NCBI RefSeq assembly: GCF_025466085.1
Contig: NZ_JANLOD010000047.1
Span: forward strand, 1 to 64,000
Direction: 5' to 3'
DNA length: 64,000 nt
From: Pseudomonas sp. 14P_8.1_Bac3
Lineage (GTDB): Bacteria > Pseudomonadota > Gammaproteobacteria > Pseudomonadales > Pseudomonadaceae
The translations under genes and the position numbers were made by a program. The notes below the pieces were generated by a model that did no database searches, was not told where the DNA came from, and saw only the letters and a program-made list of their open reading frames with translations. This document shows positions 50,834 through 61,780 of this stretch, piece after piece; positions within the stretch are counted from its first letter, which is position 1, and the number at the start of each line of letters is the position of its first letter.

Positions 50834-52093
50834 ATGGCAAACGTGCAAAGCGGCAAAATGATCGTCGGTCTCGATATCGGCACCTCCAAAGTGGTGGCGC
50901 TGGTAGGCGAGGTCTCGGACGACGGCACGCTGGAAATCGTCGGGATCGGCACTCATCCGTCCCGCGGCCTGAAGAAGGGCGTGGTGGTGAACATCGAGTC
51001 CACCGTGCAGTCGATCCAGCGCGCCATCGAAGAAGCGCAGCTGATGGCCGGTTGCCGGATTCACTCGGCGTTCGTCGGCGTGGCGGGCAATCACATCCGC
51101 AGCCTGAACTCCCACGGCATCGTGGCGATTCGTGATCGCGAAGTCAGCGCCGCCGACCTTGAGCGCGTCCTCGATGCCGCCCAGGCCGTGGCCATCCCGG
51201 CGGACCAGCGCGTGCTGCACACCCTGCCGCAGGATTACGTGATCGATAACCAGGAAGGCGTGCGTGAACCCCTGGGCATGTCCGGCGTCCGTCTGGAAGC
51301 CAAGGTCCATGTGGTCACCTGCGCCGTCAACGCCGCGCAGAACATTGAAAAATGCGTGCGTCGCTGTGGCCTGGAAATCGACGACATCATTCTCGAACAG
51401 CTGGCGTCCGCGTACTCGGTACTGACCGACGACGAAAAAGAGCTGGGCGTGTGCCTGGTGGACATCGGCGGCGGCACCACCGACATCGCGATCTTCACCG
51501 AAGGCGCGATCCGTCATACCGCGGTGATCCCGATTGCCGGCGATCAGGTGACCAACGACATCGCCATGGCGTTGCGCACCCCGACCCAGTACGCCGAAGA
51601 AATCAAGATCCGCTACGCCTGCGCCCTGGCCAAGCTGGCCGGTGCCGGTGAAACCATCAAGGTGCCAAGCGTCGGCGACCGTCCACCGCGCGAACTGTCC
51701 CGCCAGGCCCTGGCCGAAGTGGTCGAGCCGCGTTACGACGAGCTGTTCACGCTGATCCAGGCCGAGCTGCGTCGCAGTGGCTACGAAGACCTGATCCCGG
51801 CCGGCATCGTGCTGACCGGCGGTACTTCGAAAATGGAAGGCGCGGTCGAACTGGCTGAAGAAATCTTCCACATGCCGGTCCGCCTGGGCGTGCCGCACGG
51901 CGTCAAGGGGCTGGACGATGTGGTTCGCAACCCGATCTATTCCACCGGCGTTGGTTTGTTGATGTACGGCCTGCAAAAGCAGTCCGACGGGATTTCGTTC
52001 TCGGGCATCAGCAGCCGCGACAGCTACAGCAATGAAGAACCGAAAGCCGCCCTGCTCGATCGCATCAAGAGCTGGGTACAAGGCAACTTTTAA
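50834..52093 (+). CDS. ftsA: Cell division protein FtsA
   Basis: This 419-residue actin-like ATPase anchors FtsZ to the membrane. The N-terminal phosphate loop is VGLDIGTSKVVALVG, the second is LVDIGGGTTDIAIF, and the C-terminal amphipathic helix is LLDRIKSWVQGNF. Preceded by AGGCAGGA. Confidence 0.96.
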   Translation: MANVQSGKMIVGLDIGTSKVVALVGEVSDDGTLEIVGIGTHPSRGLKKGVVVNIESTVQSIQRAIEEAQLMAGCRIHSAFVGVAGNHIRSLNSHGIVAIRDREVSAADLERVLDAAQAVAIPADQRVLHTLPQDYVIDNQEGVREPLGMSGVRLEAKVHVVTCAVNAAQNIEKCVRRCGLEIDDIILEQLASAYSVLTDDEKELGVCLVDIGGGTTDIAIFTEGAIRHTAVIPIAGDQVTNDIAMALRTPTQYAEEIKIRYACALAKLAGAGETIKVPSVGDRPPRELSRQALAEVVEPRYDELFTLIQAELRRSGYEDLIPAGIVLTGGTSKMEGAVELAEEIFHMPVRLGVPHGVKGLDDVVRNPIYSTGVGLLMYGLQKQSDGISFSGISSRDSYSNEEPKAALLDRIKSWVQGNF

Positions 52094-52159
52094 AGATTTA
52101 CCGCAACACCGCAGTAAAAGCAGTAGGCGAAAAAACTAGAGAATCAAAGGAGAGGGAAC

Positions 52160-53353
52160 ATGTTCGAACTCGTAGACAACATCCCCGCAAGCCCGGTCAT
52201 TAAGGTTATCGGTGTTGGCGGAGGCGGCGGCAACGCCGTCAACCACATGGTCAAGAGCAACATTGAAGGCGTCGAGTTCATCTGCGCCAACACTGATGCC
52301 CAGGCGCTGAAAAGCATTAGCGCGCGGACCATCCTGCAACTGGGCACCAGCGTGACCAAAGGTCTGGGTGCCGGTGCAAACCCTGAAGTAGGTCGTCAGG
52401 CCGCTCTCGAAGATCGTGAGCGCATTGCCGAAGTCCTGCAGGGCACCAACATGGTGTTCATCACCACTGGCATGGGTGGCGGTACCGGTACCGGTGCTGC
52501 GCCGATCATTGCCGAAGTGGCAAAGGAAATGGGGATTCTCACCGTTGCGGTGGTGACCCGTCCGTTCCCGTTCGAAGGTCGCAAGCGCATGCAGTTGGCC
52601 GACGAAGGCATTCGCCTGCTGTCGGAAAGCGTCGACTCGTTGATCACCATTCCCAACGAGAAACTGCTGACCATCCTCGGTAAAGACGCCAGCCTGCTGT
52701 CGGCTTTCGCCAAGGCTGACGATGTCCTGGCCGGTGCCGTTCGCGGTATCTCCGACATCATCAAGCGTCCGGGCATGATCAACGTCGACTTTGCCGACGT
52801 CCGTACCGTAATGAGCGAAATGGGCATGGCGATGATGGGCACTGGCTGCGCCAGCGGTCCGAACCGTGCACGCGAGGCCACCGAAGCGGCCATTCGCAAC
52901 CCGTTGCTGGAAGACGTGAACCTGCAAGGCGCACGCGGCATCCTGGTGAACATCACCGCCGGTCCTGACCTGTCCCTGGGTGAGTACTCCGACGTGGGTA
53001 GCATCATCGAAGCCTTCGCTTCCGAGCACGCAATGGTCAAGGTCGGTACCGTTATCGATCCGGACATGCGCGACGAGTTGCACGTGACTGTAGTTGCTAC
53101 GGGTCTGGGCGCGAAAATCGAGAAGCCTGTGAAGGTCATCGACAACACCGTTCACACGTCCATGGCCTCGCAGCCGCAACAATCGGCTCCCGCTCGTCAG
53201 GAAGCACCCGCGGTGAACTACCGTGATCTGGACCGTCCGACCGTCATGCGCAACCAGGCTCAGGCCGGTGCTGCGACTGCCGCGAAGATGAATCCGCAGG
53301 ATGACCTGGATTACCTGGACATCCCGGCGTTCCTGCGTCGTCAGGCCGATTAA
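52160..53353 (+). CDS. ftsZ: Cell division GTPase FtsZ
   Basis: This 397-residue tubulin-like GTPase forms the Z ring. The tubulin signature is GGGTGTG (in TGMGGGTGTGAAP), followed by the T7 region and a variable alanine/glutamine linker. The C-terminal tail LDYLDIPAFLRRQAD binds FtsA and ZipA. It lies 66 bases after ftsA, with AGGAGAGG before the start. Confidence 0.97.
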   Translation: MFELVDNIPASPVIKVIGVGGGGGNAVNHMVKSNIEGVEFICANTDAQALKSISARTILQLGTSVTKGLGAGANPEVGRQAALEDRERIAEVLQGTNMVFITTGMGGGTGTGAAPIIAEVAKEMGILTVAVVTRPFPFEGRKRMQLADEGIRLLSESVDSLITIPNEKLLTILGKDASLLSAFAKADDVLAGAVRGISDIIKRPGMINVDFADVRTVMSEMGMAMMGTGCASGPNRAREATEAAIRNPLLEDVNLQGARGILVNITAGPDLSLGEYSDVGSIIEAFASEHAMVKVGTVIDPDMRDELHVTVVATGLGAKIEKPVKVIDNTVHTSMASQPQQSAPARQEAPAVNYRDLDRPTVMRNQAQAGAATAAKMNPQDDLDYLDIPAFLRRQAD

Positions 53354-53407
53354 TGGAATGTATCAGGGCTATGAAGGTGATTGGTGTTCAGCAAAGGCGT
53401 GGTCTGC

Positions 53408-53413
53408 TATCAT
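53408..53413 (+). promoter_or_regulatory. Possible -10 box for lpxC
   Basis: TATCAT lies 53 bases before lpxC, in the 112-base gap after ftsZ, with only a weak -35 (GTTCAG, 16 bases upstream). It may give lpxC its own promoter. Confidence 0.3.
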
Positions 53414-53429
53414 CGCCAGCCTTTGTTGA

Positions 53430-54377
<948 letters not shown>

Positions 54378-54398
54378 GTAAAAACCTCTCTAGTTTTT

Positions 54399-54428
54399 AA
54401 AGGCTGCCTTCGGGTGGCCTTTTTTTAT
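54399..54428 (+). terminator. Rho-independent terminator after lpxC
   Basis: AAAGGCTGCC pairs with GGTGGCCTTT (one mismatch or wobble) around a TTCG tetraloop, followed by a T-run. It ends the dcw cluster. Confidence 0.9.
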
Positions 54429-54494
54429 GACTTCGATTTGATGGGGGCTGTGATTGCCCTTTCGTGAGCAAGCCCGGTCCTTACACCGCAAATC

Positions 54495-55994
54495 TCATGC
54501 GGCCACCACCCGATTTCGCCCACTCTCCTTCGCCTGATACAGCGCCTTGTCCGCCGCAAACAACAACTGCTCCAGGCTGGTATCCATCGTCGTGCTCCAA
54601 GTGCTGATCCCGATACTGACAGTAATCGGCGATTCAACGCCGGTCACACAGGGCAATTGCTCCACTGCCAACCGGATGTGTTCGGCAATCTGCTGCGCGC
54701 CGGCGCTGTCCGTTTCCGCCAGCACCACGGAAAACTCCTCGCCGCCGTAACGGGCCACCAGATCCGCCGGCCGTCGTACGTTGTCGGTGATCACTTTGGC
54801 CAGCGCCCGTAACGCATCGTCGCCGGCCGGATGACCATGCTGATCGTTGAACGCCTTGAAGTGGTCGGCGTCGATCATCAGCACCGACAGCGGTTTACCC
54901 GAGCGCTGGGCGCGGAACCATTCATGACGCAGGGTCTGGTCGAGCATTCGGCGATTGGCCACGCCGGTCAACGCGTCGGTGGCCGCGAGTTGCGCCAGTT
55001 CCTGCTCGGCAGTGTGGCGCAGGCGCAGTTCCCGGCACAGCAGCCAGGTCAGCCACAGCAGGCCGATGCACAACACGCCCGTGGCACCGCTGATCACCAG
55101 CGCCGTGCGTTTCCAGGCGGCGAACACTTCGTTGCCGGAGAGCGCGACGATCACCGTCAACGGCAGGTTGCCAACCCTGGAAAAGGTATACAGGCGTTGA
55201 TGGTGATCGATGCTCGACACGCTATCGAAGCTGCCGCTGCGTTCGCGCAAAATGCGCTGGACGTTCGGGCGGCTGGCAAAGCTCTTGCCGACCGAGTCAT
55301 TGATCAGGTGAGGCTTCTGCGCCAGCAGGATGCCGTCGTCGTTGATGATGGACAACGCGCTGCCGGGGCTCATGTTCAGGCTGTTGAACAATTGATCGAA
55401 GTAGCTCAGGCGCATCGAGGCGACGGCAACCCCGAGAAATTCACCCGTGGCCGATGAGATGCGGCGACTGAAGCTGATTTGCCATTCCTCATTATCGTTG
55501 CAGTCACAACGGGGCTTGAAGGGCTGGCTGATGAACATGTCGCTGTCACGATTGTCGGCATGCGCGAGGAAGTAATCGCGATCGGCGAAGTTGCCGGCCT
55601 TGGGCTCGATCAATGACGAGTCCGCCAAAACCTCACCGTGCTTGTCCAGCAGCCGTATGTCGGCCTTGAAGCGCGCCGTGGTGGAGCGGTCGAACAGCAC
55701 CAGATGACGGATCTGTGGCGACACCTGCTTCAGGTCGTCCCGCTGCGAGGCGGCAATCAGCCCTTGCAGCGTCAGGTCGTAGAGTTCGACGGTGCGCAGC
55801 ACATCCGCATCGATCAGTTGGGCAATCGTGGTTGCGCTACGCGTGGCCGCCTGCTGGGCATTGGCGTGTTCGCGGATCAGCAGAAAGGTGACGATGCTGA
55901 TGATCGCAATGACAGTCAGCGAGCTGCCGAGGATCACCATGAGTTCGGGGCGACCGGTTTTGCCTGATGCGTAAGGAGAACGACTCGCGGGCAT
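54495..55994 (-). CDS. Membrane diguanylate cyclase (Cache sensor plus GGDEF)
   Basis: This 499-residue protein has two membrane helices (about residues 19-42 and 300-322) with a periplasmic double-Cache-type sensor between them. A C-terminal GGDEF domain carries the active-site motif GGEEF. RPAD five residues earlier fits the RxxD inhibitory site, so the enzyme should make cyclic di-GMP and be feedback inhibited. No EAL domain is present. The Cache domain contains a CDC pair (about residues 169-171). It is transcribed alone, toward the lpxC terminator. The ligand is unknown. Confidence 0.9.
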   Translation of the reverse strand: MPASRSPYASGKTGRPELMVILGSSLTVIAIISIVTFLLIREHANAQQAATRSATTIAQLIDADVLRTVELYDLTLQGLIAASQRDDLKQVSPQIRHLVLFDRSTTARFKADIRLLDKHGEVLADSSLIEPKAGNFADRDYFLAHADNRDSDMFISQPFKPRCDCNDNEEWQISFSRRISSATGEFLGVAVASMRLSYFDQLFNSLNMSPGSALSIINDDGILLAQKPHLINDSVGKSFASRPNVQRILRERSGSFDSVSSIDHHQRLYTFSRVGNLPLTVIVALSGNEVFAAWKRTALVISGATGVLCIGLLWLTWLLCRELRLRHTAEQELAQLAATDALTGVANRRMLDQTLRHEWFRAQRSGKPLSVLMIDADHFKAFNDQHGHPAGDDALRALAKVITDNVRRPADLVARYGGEEFSVVLAETDSAGAQQIAEHIRLAVEQLPCVTGVESPITVSIGISTWSTTMDTSLEQLLFAADKALYQAKESGRNRVVAA

Positions 55995-56017
55995 GGGAAT
56001 AAGGTCTGCTTGAAGAG

Positions 56018-56048
56018 CAAAAAAAGGCCAGCAAACCGCGCTGGCCTT
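56018..56048 (-). terminator. Minus-strand hairpin terminator upstream of the GGDEF gene
   Basis: AAGGCCAGC and GCTGGCCTT pair across a seven-base loop; on the minus strand a run of seven T follows. It would stop minus-strand transcripts before the GGDEF gene. A second terminator lies about 100 bases upstream. Confidence 0.78.
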
Positions 56049-56144
56049 ACTTATTCAAGCGTAGAAGACATTGAGCGGGTAGTCGACGATCCGCGGTTAA
56101 TCGGATGATCGTTGCAGCAATTGCAATGAATAACCGCTGTGCAG

Positions 56145-56176
56145 CACAAAAAAAAGCCGCTGATAGCAGCGGCTTT
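56145..56176 (-). terminator. Minus-strand terminator after the small exported protein gene
   Basis: AAAGCCGCTG and CAGCGGCTTT form a perfect 10-bp stem with an ATAG-type loop, followed on the minus strand by eight T. Confidence 0.88.
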
Positions 56177-56242
56177 GAAGACAACTTTTCAGCAGGAAGA
56201 GCCGCTGAAAAGTGTCGAGGGAAACAGGGCGATGCGGTGTGA

Positions 56243-56467
56243 TCAGCTGTCTTTCTCGACCCCTGGCTGGGCCTGGGAGGACGACGCTTGAGGGGTTTGC
56301 GCAGCGTCCGGTGCCTTGGCCGTCATTTCGCTCTGATGCGCTTCGAACGCCGATGCGCGGGCTGCCGACTGGGCAACAAACGTCTGCGACTCTTCGGCCA
56401 TGGCGAACGGGGAAAGGAACAATGAGGACAAAACGAAAGCGCTGGCAATACCCATAGTGTTGGACAT
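56243..56467 (-). CDS. Small exported protein of unknown function
   Basis: This 74-residue protein has an N-terminal signal peptide (IASAFVLSSLFLSPFAMAEE, cleavage after AMA likely) and a short, alanine/serine/glutamine-rich mature part without cysteines or recognisable domain. The start follows AAGAAGG. It lies between a perfect terminator (downstream) and the sensor kinase gene (165 bases upstream), so it is probably separately transcribed. Periplasmic. I do not recognise the family. Confidence 0.6.
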   Translation of the reverse strand: MSNTMGIASAFVLSSLFLSPFAMAEESQTFVAQSAARASAFEAHQSEMTAKAPDAAQTPQASSSQAQPGVEKDS

Positions 56468-56631
56468 CTTTAAAACCTTCTTGCTTGGCAAGTGCTGTTT
56501 GGTGGCGCAAAGATAAGGATCCTGGCCGCTGAAAAACAGAGCCAATTCGCGAAAAAACTATTGCACCACGCGCAAAGATCGTCCGGGCGCGCCCCCTAGG
56601 CCCTCGGATGATCTCTGGATGTTGGAGGGGG

Positions 56632-57996
56632 TCAGACAGGCAGGTGAATGCCGAAGGTATTGATGCCGTGATCGCTGCGCACAAACACGTCGCCGCCATG
56701 CATCAGCGCGATCGCCTTGACGATCGCCAGCCCCAACCCGTGGTTGTTGCCGCTGTTGCTGCGCGAGGCATCGACACGATAAAAACGCTCGAACAAGCGT
56801 GGCAGGTGTTCGTTGGCAATCGGTGACCCCGGATTAGCAACGCCGATGCTGACCCGATGTTCCTCGACCTCGATCAACACCTGAATCACCTGCCCGGGCT
56901 CGGTGTGTTGCACCGCGTTGCTGAGCAGGTTGATCAACGCCCGACGCAGGTGCGCGATCTCGATTCGCACGTGCGCATCGCCACTGACCTGCACCTGGAC
57001 CTGTGCGTCTTCGAGGATGAAATCCAGGTATTCCAGGGTCGTCGCCACCTCATCGGCCAGCGAGGTCGAGGTCAGTTTGGTCGCCTTGCTGCCCTGGTCG
57101 GCGCTGGCGAGGAACAGCATGTCGTTGATGATCGACCGGAGCCGCTCCAGCTCTTCGAGGTTCGATTGCAGCACTTCAAAATAGTGTTCCGCGGAGCGTC
57201 CGCGGGTCAGCGCCACCTGGGTCTGGCCGATCAGGTTGGTCAGCGGCGAGCGCAGTTCGTGGGCGACATCGGCGTTGAACGACTCAAGCCGCGAGTAGGC
57301 CTGCTCGACCCGTTCCAGGGTGGAGTTGAACGAGTTGACGAACTGATTAAGCTCAGGCGGCAACGACGACAGACGCAAGCGTCCGGAACGCAACGGCGGC
57401 GCCAGGCGCTGGGCTTCGTGGGACAGTTTGATCAAAGGCTTGAGACCGATCCGCGCGACCCAGTAACCCAGCGCCGATGCCAGCAAGACACCGACAATCG
57501 CCAGGCTGATCAACGCGATCAGCAGATGATGCTGGGTCTGGAAGAACGTCTCGGTGTCGATGCCGATCATGAAGCGCAGCGGCGGGCGCTGATCCTTGGC
57601 CGGGAACTGGCTGACCAGCACTTTCAGAGGGTAAGGCTGCTCCGGCAGCTGCAAGTCACGCATGCCCAGCGGCCCTTCGGCGAAGGCGCGAATCTGCGGC
57701 GTCGGGTTGCCATATTCGTAGCGGGGGTCGCCGCTGATGATCCAGAAACTGATGCGCTTATCTTCTTCACCGAGCAGCTTGAGCTTGTTGTTGATCTTCA
57801 CCCAATGCTCCGGCGTGCCGTAACGGCCGACGGTGGATTCGAGCACGCTGTAACGCGCGTCCAGCTCCGCTTCGGGCAGCAAACCCAAGCCCTGGTCGAC
57901 CTGCTGATACAGCGCCCAACCGATCAGCAGGAACACCAGCAGCGCCACCAGCGTGAACATGCCGCTGAGTCGCAGGGCAATCGAATTACTGGACAC
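56632..57996 (-). CDS. Heavy-metal-type sensor histidine kinase (CusS/CopS-like)
   Basis: This 454-residue kinase has two membrane helices (about residues 12-32 and 165-187) bounding a periplasmic sensor of about 130 residues. A HAMP-like linker follows, then the H box NADVAHELRSPL and the ATP-binding NLLSNAVQHT and GLGLAIVKAI. The class is the copper/heavy-metal kinase group (CusS/CopS/IrlS). A GTG start at 57996 overlaps the response regulator gene by 11 bases. It is the last gene of a pump operon, so it probably senses a compound handled by that pump; the metal is not certain. Confidence 0.83.
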   Translation of the reverse strand: MSSNSIALRLSGMFTLVALLVFLLIGWALYQQVDQGLGLLPEAELDARYSVLESTVGRYGTPEHWVKINNKLKLLGEEDKRISFWIISGDPRYEYGNPTPQIRAFAEGPLGMRDLQLPEQPYPLKVLVSQFPAKDQRPPLRFMIGIDTETFFQTQHHLLIALISLAIVGVLLASALGYWVARIGLKPLIKLSHEAQRLAPPLRSGRLRLSSLPPELNQFVNSFNSTLERVEQAYSRLESFNADVAHELRSPLTNLIGQTQVALTRGRSAEHYFEVLQSNLEELERLRSIINDMLFLASADQGSKATKLTSTSLADEVATTLEYLDFILEDAQVQVQVSGDAHVRIEIAHLRRALINLLSNAVQHTEPGQVIQVLIEVEEHRVSIGVANPGSPIANEHLPRLFERFYRVDASRSNSGNNHGLGLAIVKAIALMHGGDVFVRSDHGINTFGIHLPV

Positions 57997-58663
57997 CCCG
58001 GCTCTCCAGCACATAACCCATGCCGCGGATGGTGTGCAGCAGCTTCTCGTCGAATGGCCCGTCGAGCTTGGCGCGCAGGCGTTTGATCGCGACTTCGACG
58101 ACGTTGGCGTCGCTGTCGAAATTGATGTCCCAGACCATTTCGGCAATCGCCGTTTTCGAGAGGATTTCCCCTTGGCGGCGAGCCAGCACGCTGAGCAGCG
58201 AGAATTCCTTGGCGGTAAGGTCCAGGCGCGTGCCGGCGCGGGTTGCCTTGCGGCTGATCAGGTCGATCCACAAATCGGCAATGCTCACCTGCACCGGTTC
58301 GTGGCCACCGCTGCGGCGGGTCAGCGCTTGCAGGCGGGCCACCAGTTCGAGAAAGGAAAACGGTTTGCCGAGGTAATCATCGGCGCCGTCGCGCAGGCCC
58401 TTGATGCGGTCTTCCACACGTTCGCGGGCGGTGAGCATGATCACCGGGGTTTGCTTGCGCGCACGCAGCGCGCGCAGGACGCCGAAGCCATCGAGGCCCG
58501 GCAGCATGACGTCGAGGACGATCACCGCGTAGTCGCTTTCCAGCGCCAGGTGCAGGCCTTCGACGCCGTCCCGCGCCAGGTCCACGGTGTAACCCTGTTC
58601 CGTCAGACCGCGGTGCAGGTAATCCGCGGTTTTTTCCTCGTCTTCGATAATCAGAACGCGCAT
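57986..58663 (-). CDS. OmpR-family response regulator (CusR/CopR-like)
   Basis: This 225-residue regulator has a receiver domain with phospho-acceptor D51 (VIVLDVMLPGLDG) and a C-terminal OmpR-type winged helix (LTAKEFSLLSVLARRQGEIL and DSDANVVEVAIKRLRAKLD). It matches the heavy-metal regulator group. It starts nine bases after the RND pump gene, so pump and regulator share a transcript. A TGAC-N6-GTCA palindrome before the operon could be its operator. Confidence 0.86.
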   Translation of the reverse strand: MRVLIIEDEEKTADYLHRGLTEQGYTVDLARDGVEGLHLALESDYAVIVLDVMLPGLDGFGVLRALRARKQTPVIMLTARERVEDRIKGLRDGADDYLGKPFSFLELVARLQALTRRSGGHEPVQVSIADLWIDLISRKATRAGTRLDLTAKEFSLLSVLARRQGEILSKTAIAEMVWDINFDSDANVVEVAIKRLRAKLDGPFDEKLLHTIRGMGYVLESRGVQ

Positions 58664-58672
58664 GACCCCGCC

Positions 58673-61600
58673 TCAGTCTGTGGTCGCCAACGCCGGCATC
58701 GGTGCCGACGATGGTTTGGGCCGATGGAAAAATCGCTCAAGCCACAAGTATATGACCGGAGTGGTAAACAGCGTCAGCGCCTGGCTCACCAGCAAGCCGC
58801 CGACCACCGCGATCCCCAGCGGCTGGCGCAACTCGGCGCCGGTGCCGTAACCGAGCATCAGCGGCAGGGCGCCGAGCAGGGCGGCCAGCGTGGTCATGAT
58901 GATCGGCCGGAACCGGGTGATACAGGCCTGGTAAATCGCTTCTTCCGGCGGCAAACCGCGGTTGCGTTGGGCGTCGAGGGCGAAGTCGATCATCAGGATG
59001 CCGTTTTTCTTCACGATCCCGATCAGCAGCACCAGCCCGATCAGCGCCATGATTGAAAAGTCCTGGCCGCAAATCCACAGCATGATCACCGCCCCCAGCC
59101 CCGCTGAAGGCAAGGTCGAGATGATGGTCAGCGGATGCACGAAACTCTCATAGAGCACGCCGAGAATGATGTACACCGCCACCAGCGCCGCGAGGATCAG
59201 CCACGGCTGGCTGGCCAGCGAACTCTGGAACGCCTGGGCCGCGCCCTGGAAATTGCCGCTTATGGCCGCCGGCATGCCAATGTCGGCCTTGGCCTGGTTG
59301 AGCATGATCACCGCATCACCGAGCGCCACGCCGGGCGCCAGGTTGAAGGACAGGTTGGCGGCCGGGAACATGCCGTCATGGGCAATCGATAAGGGACCCA
59401 CAGTCGGCGCATCGAATTTGGCCAGGGCTGACAGCGGCACCATCTCGCCGCTCAACGGCGAGCGCAGGTAGAAATAATTCAGGCTTTCTGCCTTGCCGCG
59501 TTGCTTGGTGTCCAGTTCCAGAATCACGTTGTACTGGTTGATCTGGGTCTGGAATTCGTTGATCTGCCGCTGGCCGAAGGCGTCGTACAGCGCCTCGTCG
59601 ACATCGCTGGCGGTCAATCCGAATCGCGCGGCGGCGCTGCGGTCGATGCTGATGTGGGTGATGCTGCCGCCCAGTTGCAGGTCGTTGGAAATATCGCGGA
59701 ACGCCGGGTTGCTGCGCAGTTTGTCGGTGAGCCGTTGGGTCCAGGTGCTGAGGGTTGGGCCGTCGTTGCTCTTGAGTACGTATTGGTACTGCGCGCGGCT
59801 CGGGCCGGAGCTGAGGTTGATGTCCTGGCCGGCGCGCAGATAGAGCACGATGCCGGGGACTTTCATCAGCTGCGGGCGGATCCGGTCGATGAACTGGCTG
59901 GCCGAGACATCGCGGTCGCCGCGTTTTTTCAGGGAGATCCAGAAGCGGCCGTTGGCGATGGTCTGGTTACTGCCCGAGACACCGACCGAGTGGGAAAACG
60001 CCTCGACCGCGGGATCCGCCGCGACGATTTCTGCCATGGCCAGGTGTTTTTTCACCATGTCGCCGTAGGAAATGTCAGCGGCCGCTTCGGTGGTGCCAAG
60101 GACAAAACCGGTGTCCTGTATCGGAAAGAAGCCCTTCGGAATAAAGATGTAACCGGCGATGGCAAGGCCCAGGGACAAACCGAACACCCCGATCATCAGT
60201 TTCTGGTGGGCGAGGGCGCGGCGCAGGAGCTTTTCGTAGCCGGCCAGCAAGCGTTCGCCGAACGTCGGTTTGCTGTGGGCGTGATGCACCGGCGCGCGCA
60301 TGAACAGCGCCGCAAGGGTGGGCGCCAAGGTCAGCGACACCACTACTGAAATCATGATGGTCGAGGTGGCGGTCAGGGCGAATTCCTTGAACAATCGCCC
60401 GACCACGCCGCCCATGAACAGCAGCGGAATGAACGCCGCCACCAGCGAGAAACTGATCGACACCACGGTGAAACCGATCTCGCCGGCGCCCTTGATCGCG
60501 GCCTCGCGCATGCCGTCGCCGGCCTCCAGGTGACGGTGAATGTTTTCCACCACCACGATCGCATCGTCGACCACAAACCCCACGGCCACCACGATCGCCA
60601 CCAGTGTCAGGTTGTTCAGGCTGAAGCCCATGATGTACATCAGGGCGAAGCTGGCCGTCAGCGAAACGCCAAGCACGGCGGAGACGATCATCGTCGCCGA
60701 CCATTGGCGCAGGAACAGCGCCATCACCGCCACGACCAGCAGGATCGCGATCAGCAGGGTGATTTCCACTTCATGCAGGGAGGCGCGAATGGTCTGTGTG
60801 CGGTCGATCAGCACTTTGACCTGCACCGAGGCCGGCAGCATCGCTTCGAGACCGGGCAGGGCCGCCTGAATGCGATCCACGGTTTCAACGATGTTGGCCC
60901 CTGGCTGACGGGAAATCACCAGGTTCACCCCAGGCTTGTCGCCGGCCCAGGCTTGCACGTAGGCATCTTCCGAACCGTTGACGACTTTGGCGACGTCCTT
61001 CAGGTGAACCGGTGCACCGTCCTTGTAGGAAACGATGAGCTGACTGTATTCGTCGGGGTGGAATAGCTGGTCGTTGGTGGACAGGGTCGAGATGCTCGAC
61101 TCGCCGTACAACGCACCTTTGGCGAGGTTGAGGCTGGTGTTCTGGATCGCCAGGCGAATGTCCGCCAGGGTCAGGCCGATGGCGGCGAGTTTGTCGGCGG
61201 ACGCTTGCACGCGAATGGCCGGACGTTGCTGACCGGTGATGTTGATCTGGCCTACGCCGTCGATCTGGCTGATCTGACGCGACAGCAGGGTTTCCACCAG
61301 GTCGCTGAGTTCGGTGCCGGGCATTTGCGTCGAGTTGACGCTGAGGATCAGTACCGGGCTGTCGGCCGGGTTGACCTTGCGCCATGTCGGCAGGGTCGGC
61401 ATGTCCTTGGGCAATTTGCCCGCGGCAGTGTTGATCGCCGCCTGTACTTCCTGGGCGGCGGTGTCGATGCTCTTGTCGAGGGTAAATTGCAGGGTCAGGT
61501 TGGTCGAGCCGAGGGCGCTGCTCGAGGTCATCTGGGTCACGCCGGGGATGGCGCTGAATTGCACTTCAAGCGGCGTGGCCACCGAGGAGGCCATGGTTTC

Positions 61601-61780
61601 CGGGCTGGCGCCGGGCAGTTGCGCGGCGACCTGGATGGTCGGGAATTCCGCTTCCGGCAGCGGTGCGATCGGCAGCCGCGGGAAGGCGATCACGCCGAGC
61701 AGGATCAGGGCGAAGGTCAGCAGGATCGTCGCTACCGGATGATCAATGCACCAGCCTGAAACACCGCCATGGACCTTCAT
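58673..61780 (-). CDS. RND-family efflux pump, MdtB/MdtC-like
   Basis: This 1035-residue inner-membrane RND transporter has the proton-relay pair DD in VGFVVDDAIVVVENIHRH and lysine in GIVKKNGILMIDFA. It fits the drug-pump (HAE1) group near MdtB/MdtC rather than the heavy-metal CusA group. It overlaps the membrane-fusion gene by four bases. E. coli MdtBC needs two RND subunits; here there is only one, and no outer-membrane channel gene adjacent, so it probably uses a shared TolC/OprM-type channel. Substrates unknown. Confidence 0.86.
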   Translation of the reverse strand: MKVHGGVSGWCIDHPVATILLTFALILLGVIAFPRLPIAPLPEAEFPTIQVAAQLPGASPETMASSVATPLEVQFSAIPGVTQMTSSSALGSTNLTLQFTLDKSIDTAAQEVQAAINTAAGKLPKDMPTLPTWRKVNPADSPVLILSVNSTQMPGTELSDLVETLLSRQISQIDGVGQINITGQQRPAIRVQASADKLAAIGLTLADIRLAIQNTSLNLAKGALYGESSISTLSTNDQLFHPDEYSQLIVSYKDGAPVHLKDVAKVVNGSEDAYVQAWAGDKPGVNLVISRQPGANIVETVDRIQAALPGLEAMLPASVQVKVLIDRTQTIRASLHEVEITLLIAILLVVAVMALFLRQWSATMIVSAVLGVSLTASFALMYIMGFSLNNLTLVAIVVAVGFVVDDAIVVVENIHRHLEAGDGMREAAIKGAGEIGFTVVSISFSLVAAFIPLLFMGGVVGRLFKEFALTATSTIMISVVVSLTLAPTLAALFMRAPVHHAHSKPTFGERLLAGYEKLLRRALAHQKLMIGVFGLSLGLAIAGYIFIPKGFFPIQDTGFVLGTTEAAADISYGDMVKKHLAMAEIVAADPAVEAFSHSVGVSGSNQTIANGRFWISLKKRGDRDVSASQFIDRIRPQLMKVPGIVLYLRAGQDINLSSGPSRAQYQYVLKSNDGPTLSTWTQRLTDKLRSNPAFRDISNDLQLGGSITHISIDRSAAARFGLTASDVDEALYDAFGQRQINEFQTQINQYNVILELDTKQRGKAESLNYFYLRSPLSGEMVPLSALAKFDAPTVGPLSIAHDGMFPAANLSFNLAPGVALGDAVIMLNQAKADIGMPAAISGNFQGAAQAFQSSLASQPWLILAALVAVYIILGVLYESFVHPLTIISTLPSAGLGAVIMLWICGQDFSIMALIGLVLLIGIVKKNGILMIDFALDAQRNRGLPPEEAIYQACITRFRPIIMTTLAALLGALPLMLGYGTGAELRQPLGIAVVGGLLVSQALTLFTTPVIYLWLERFFHRPKPSSAPMPALATTD

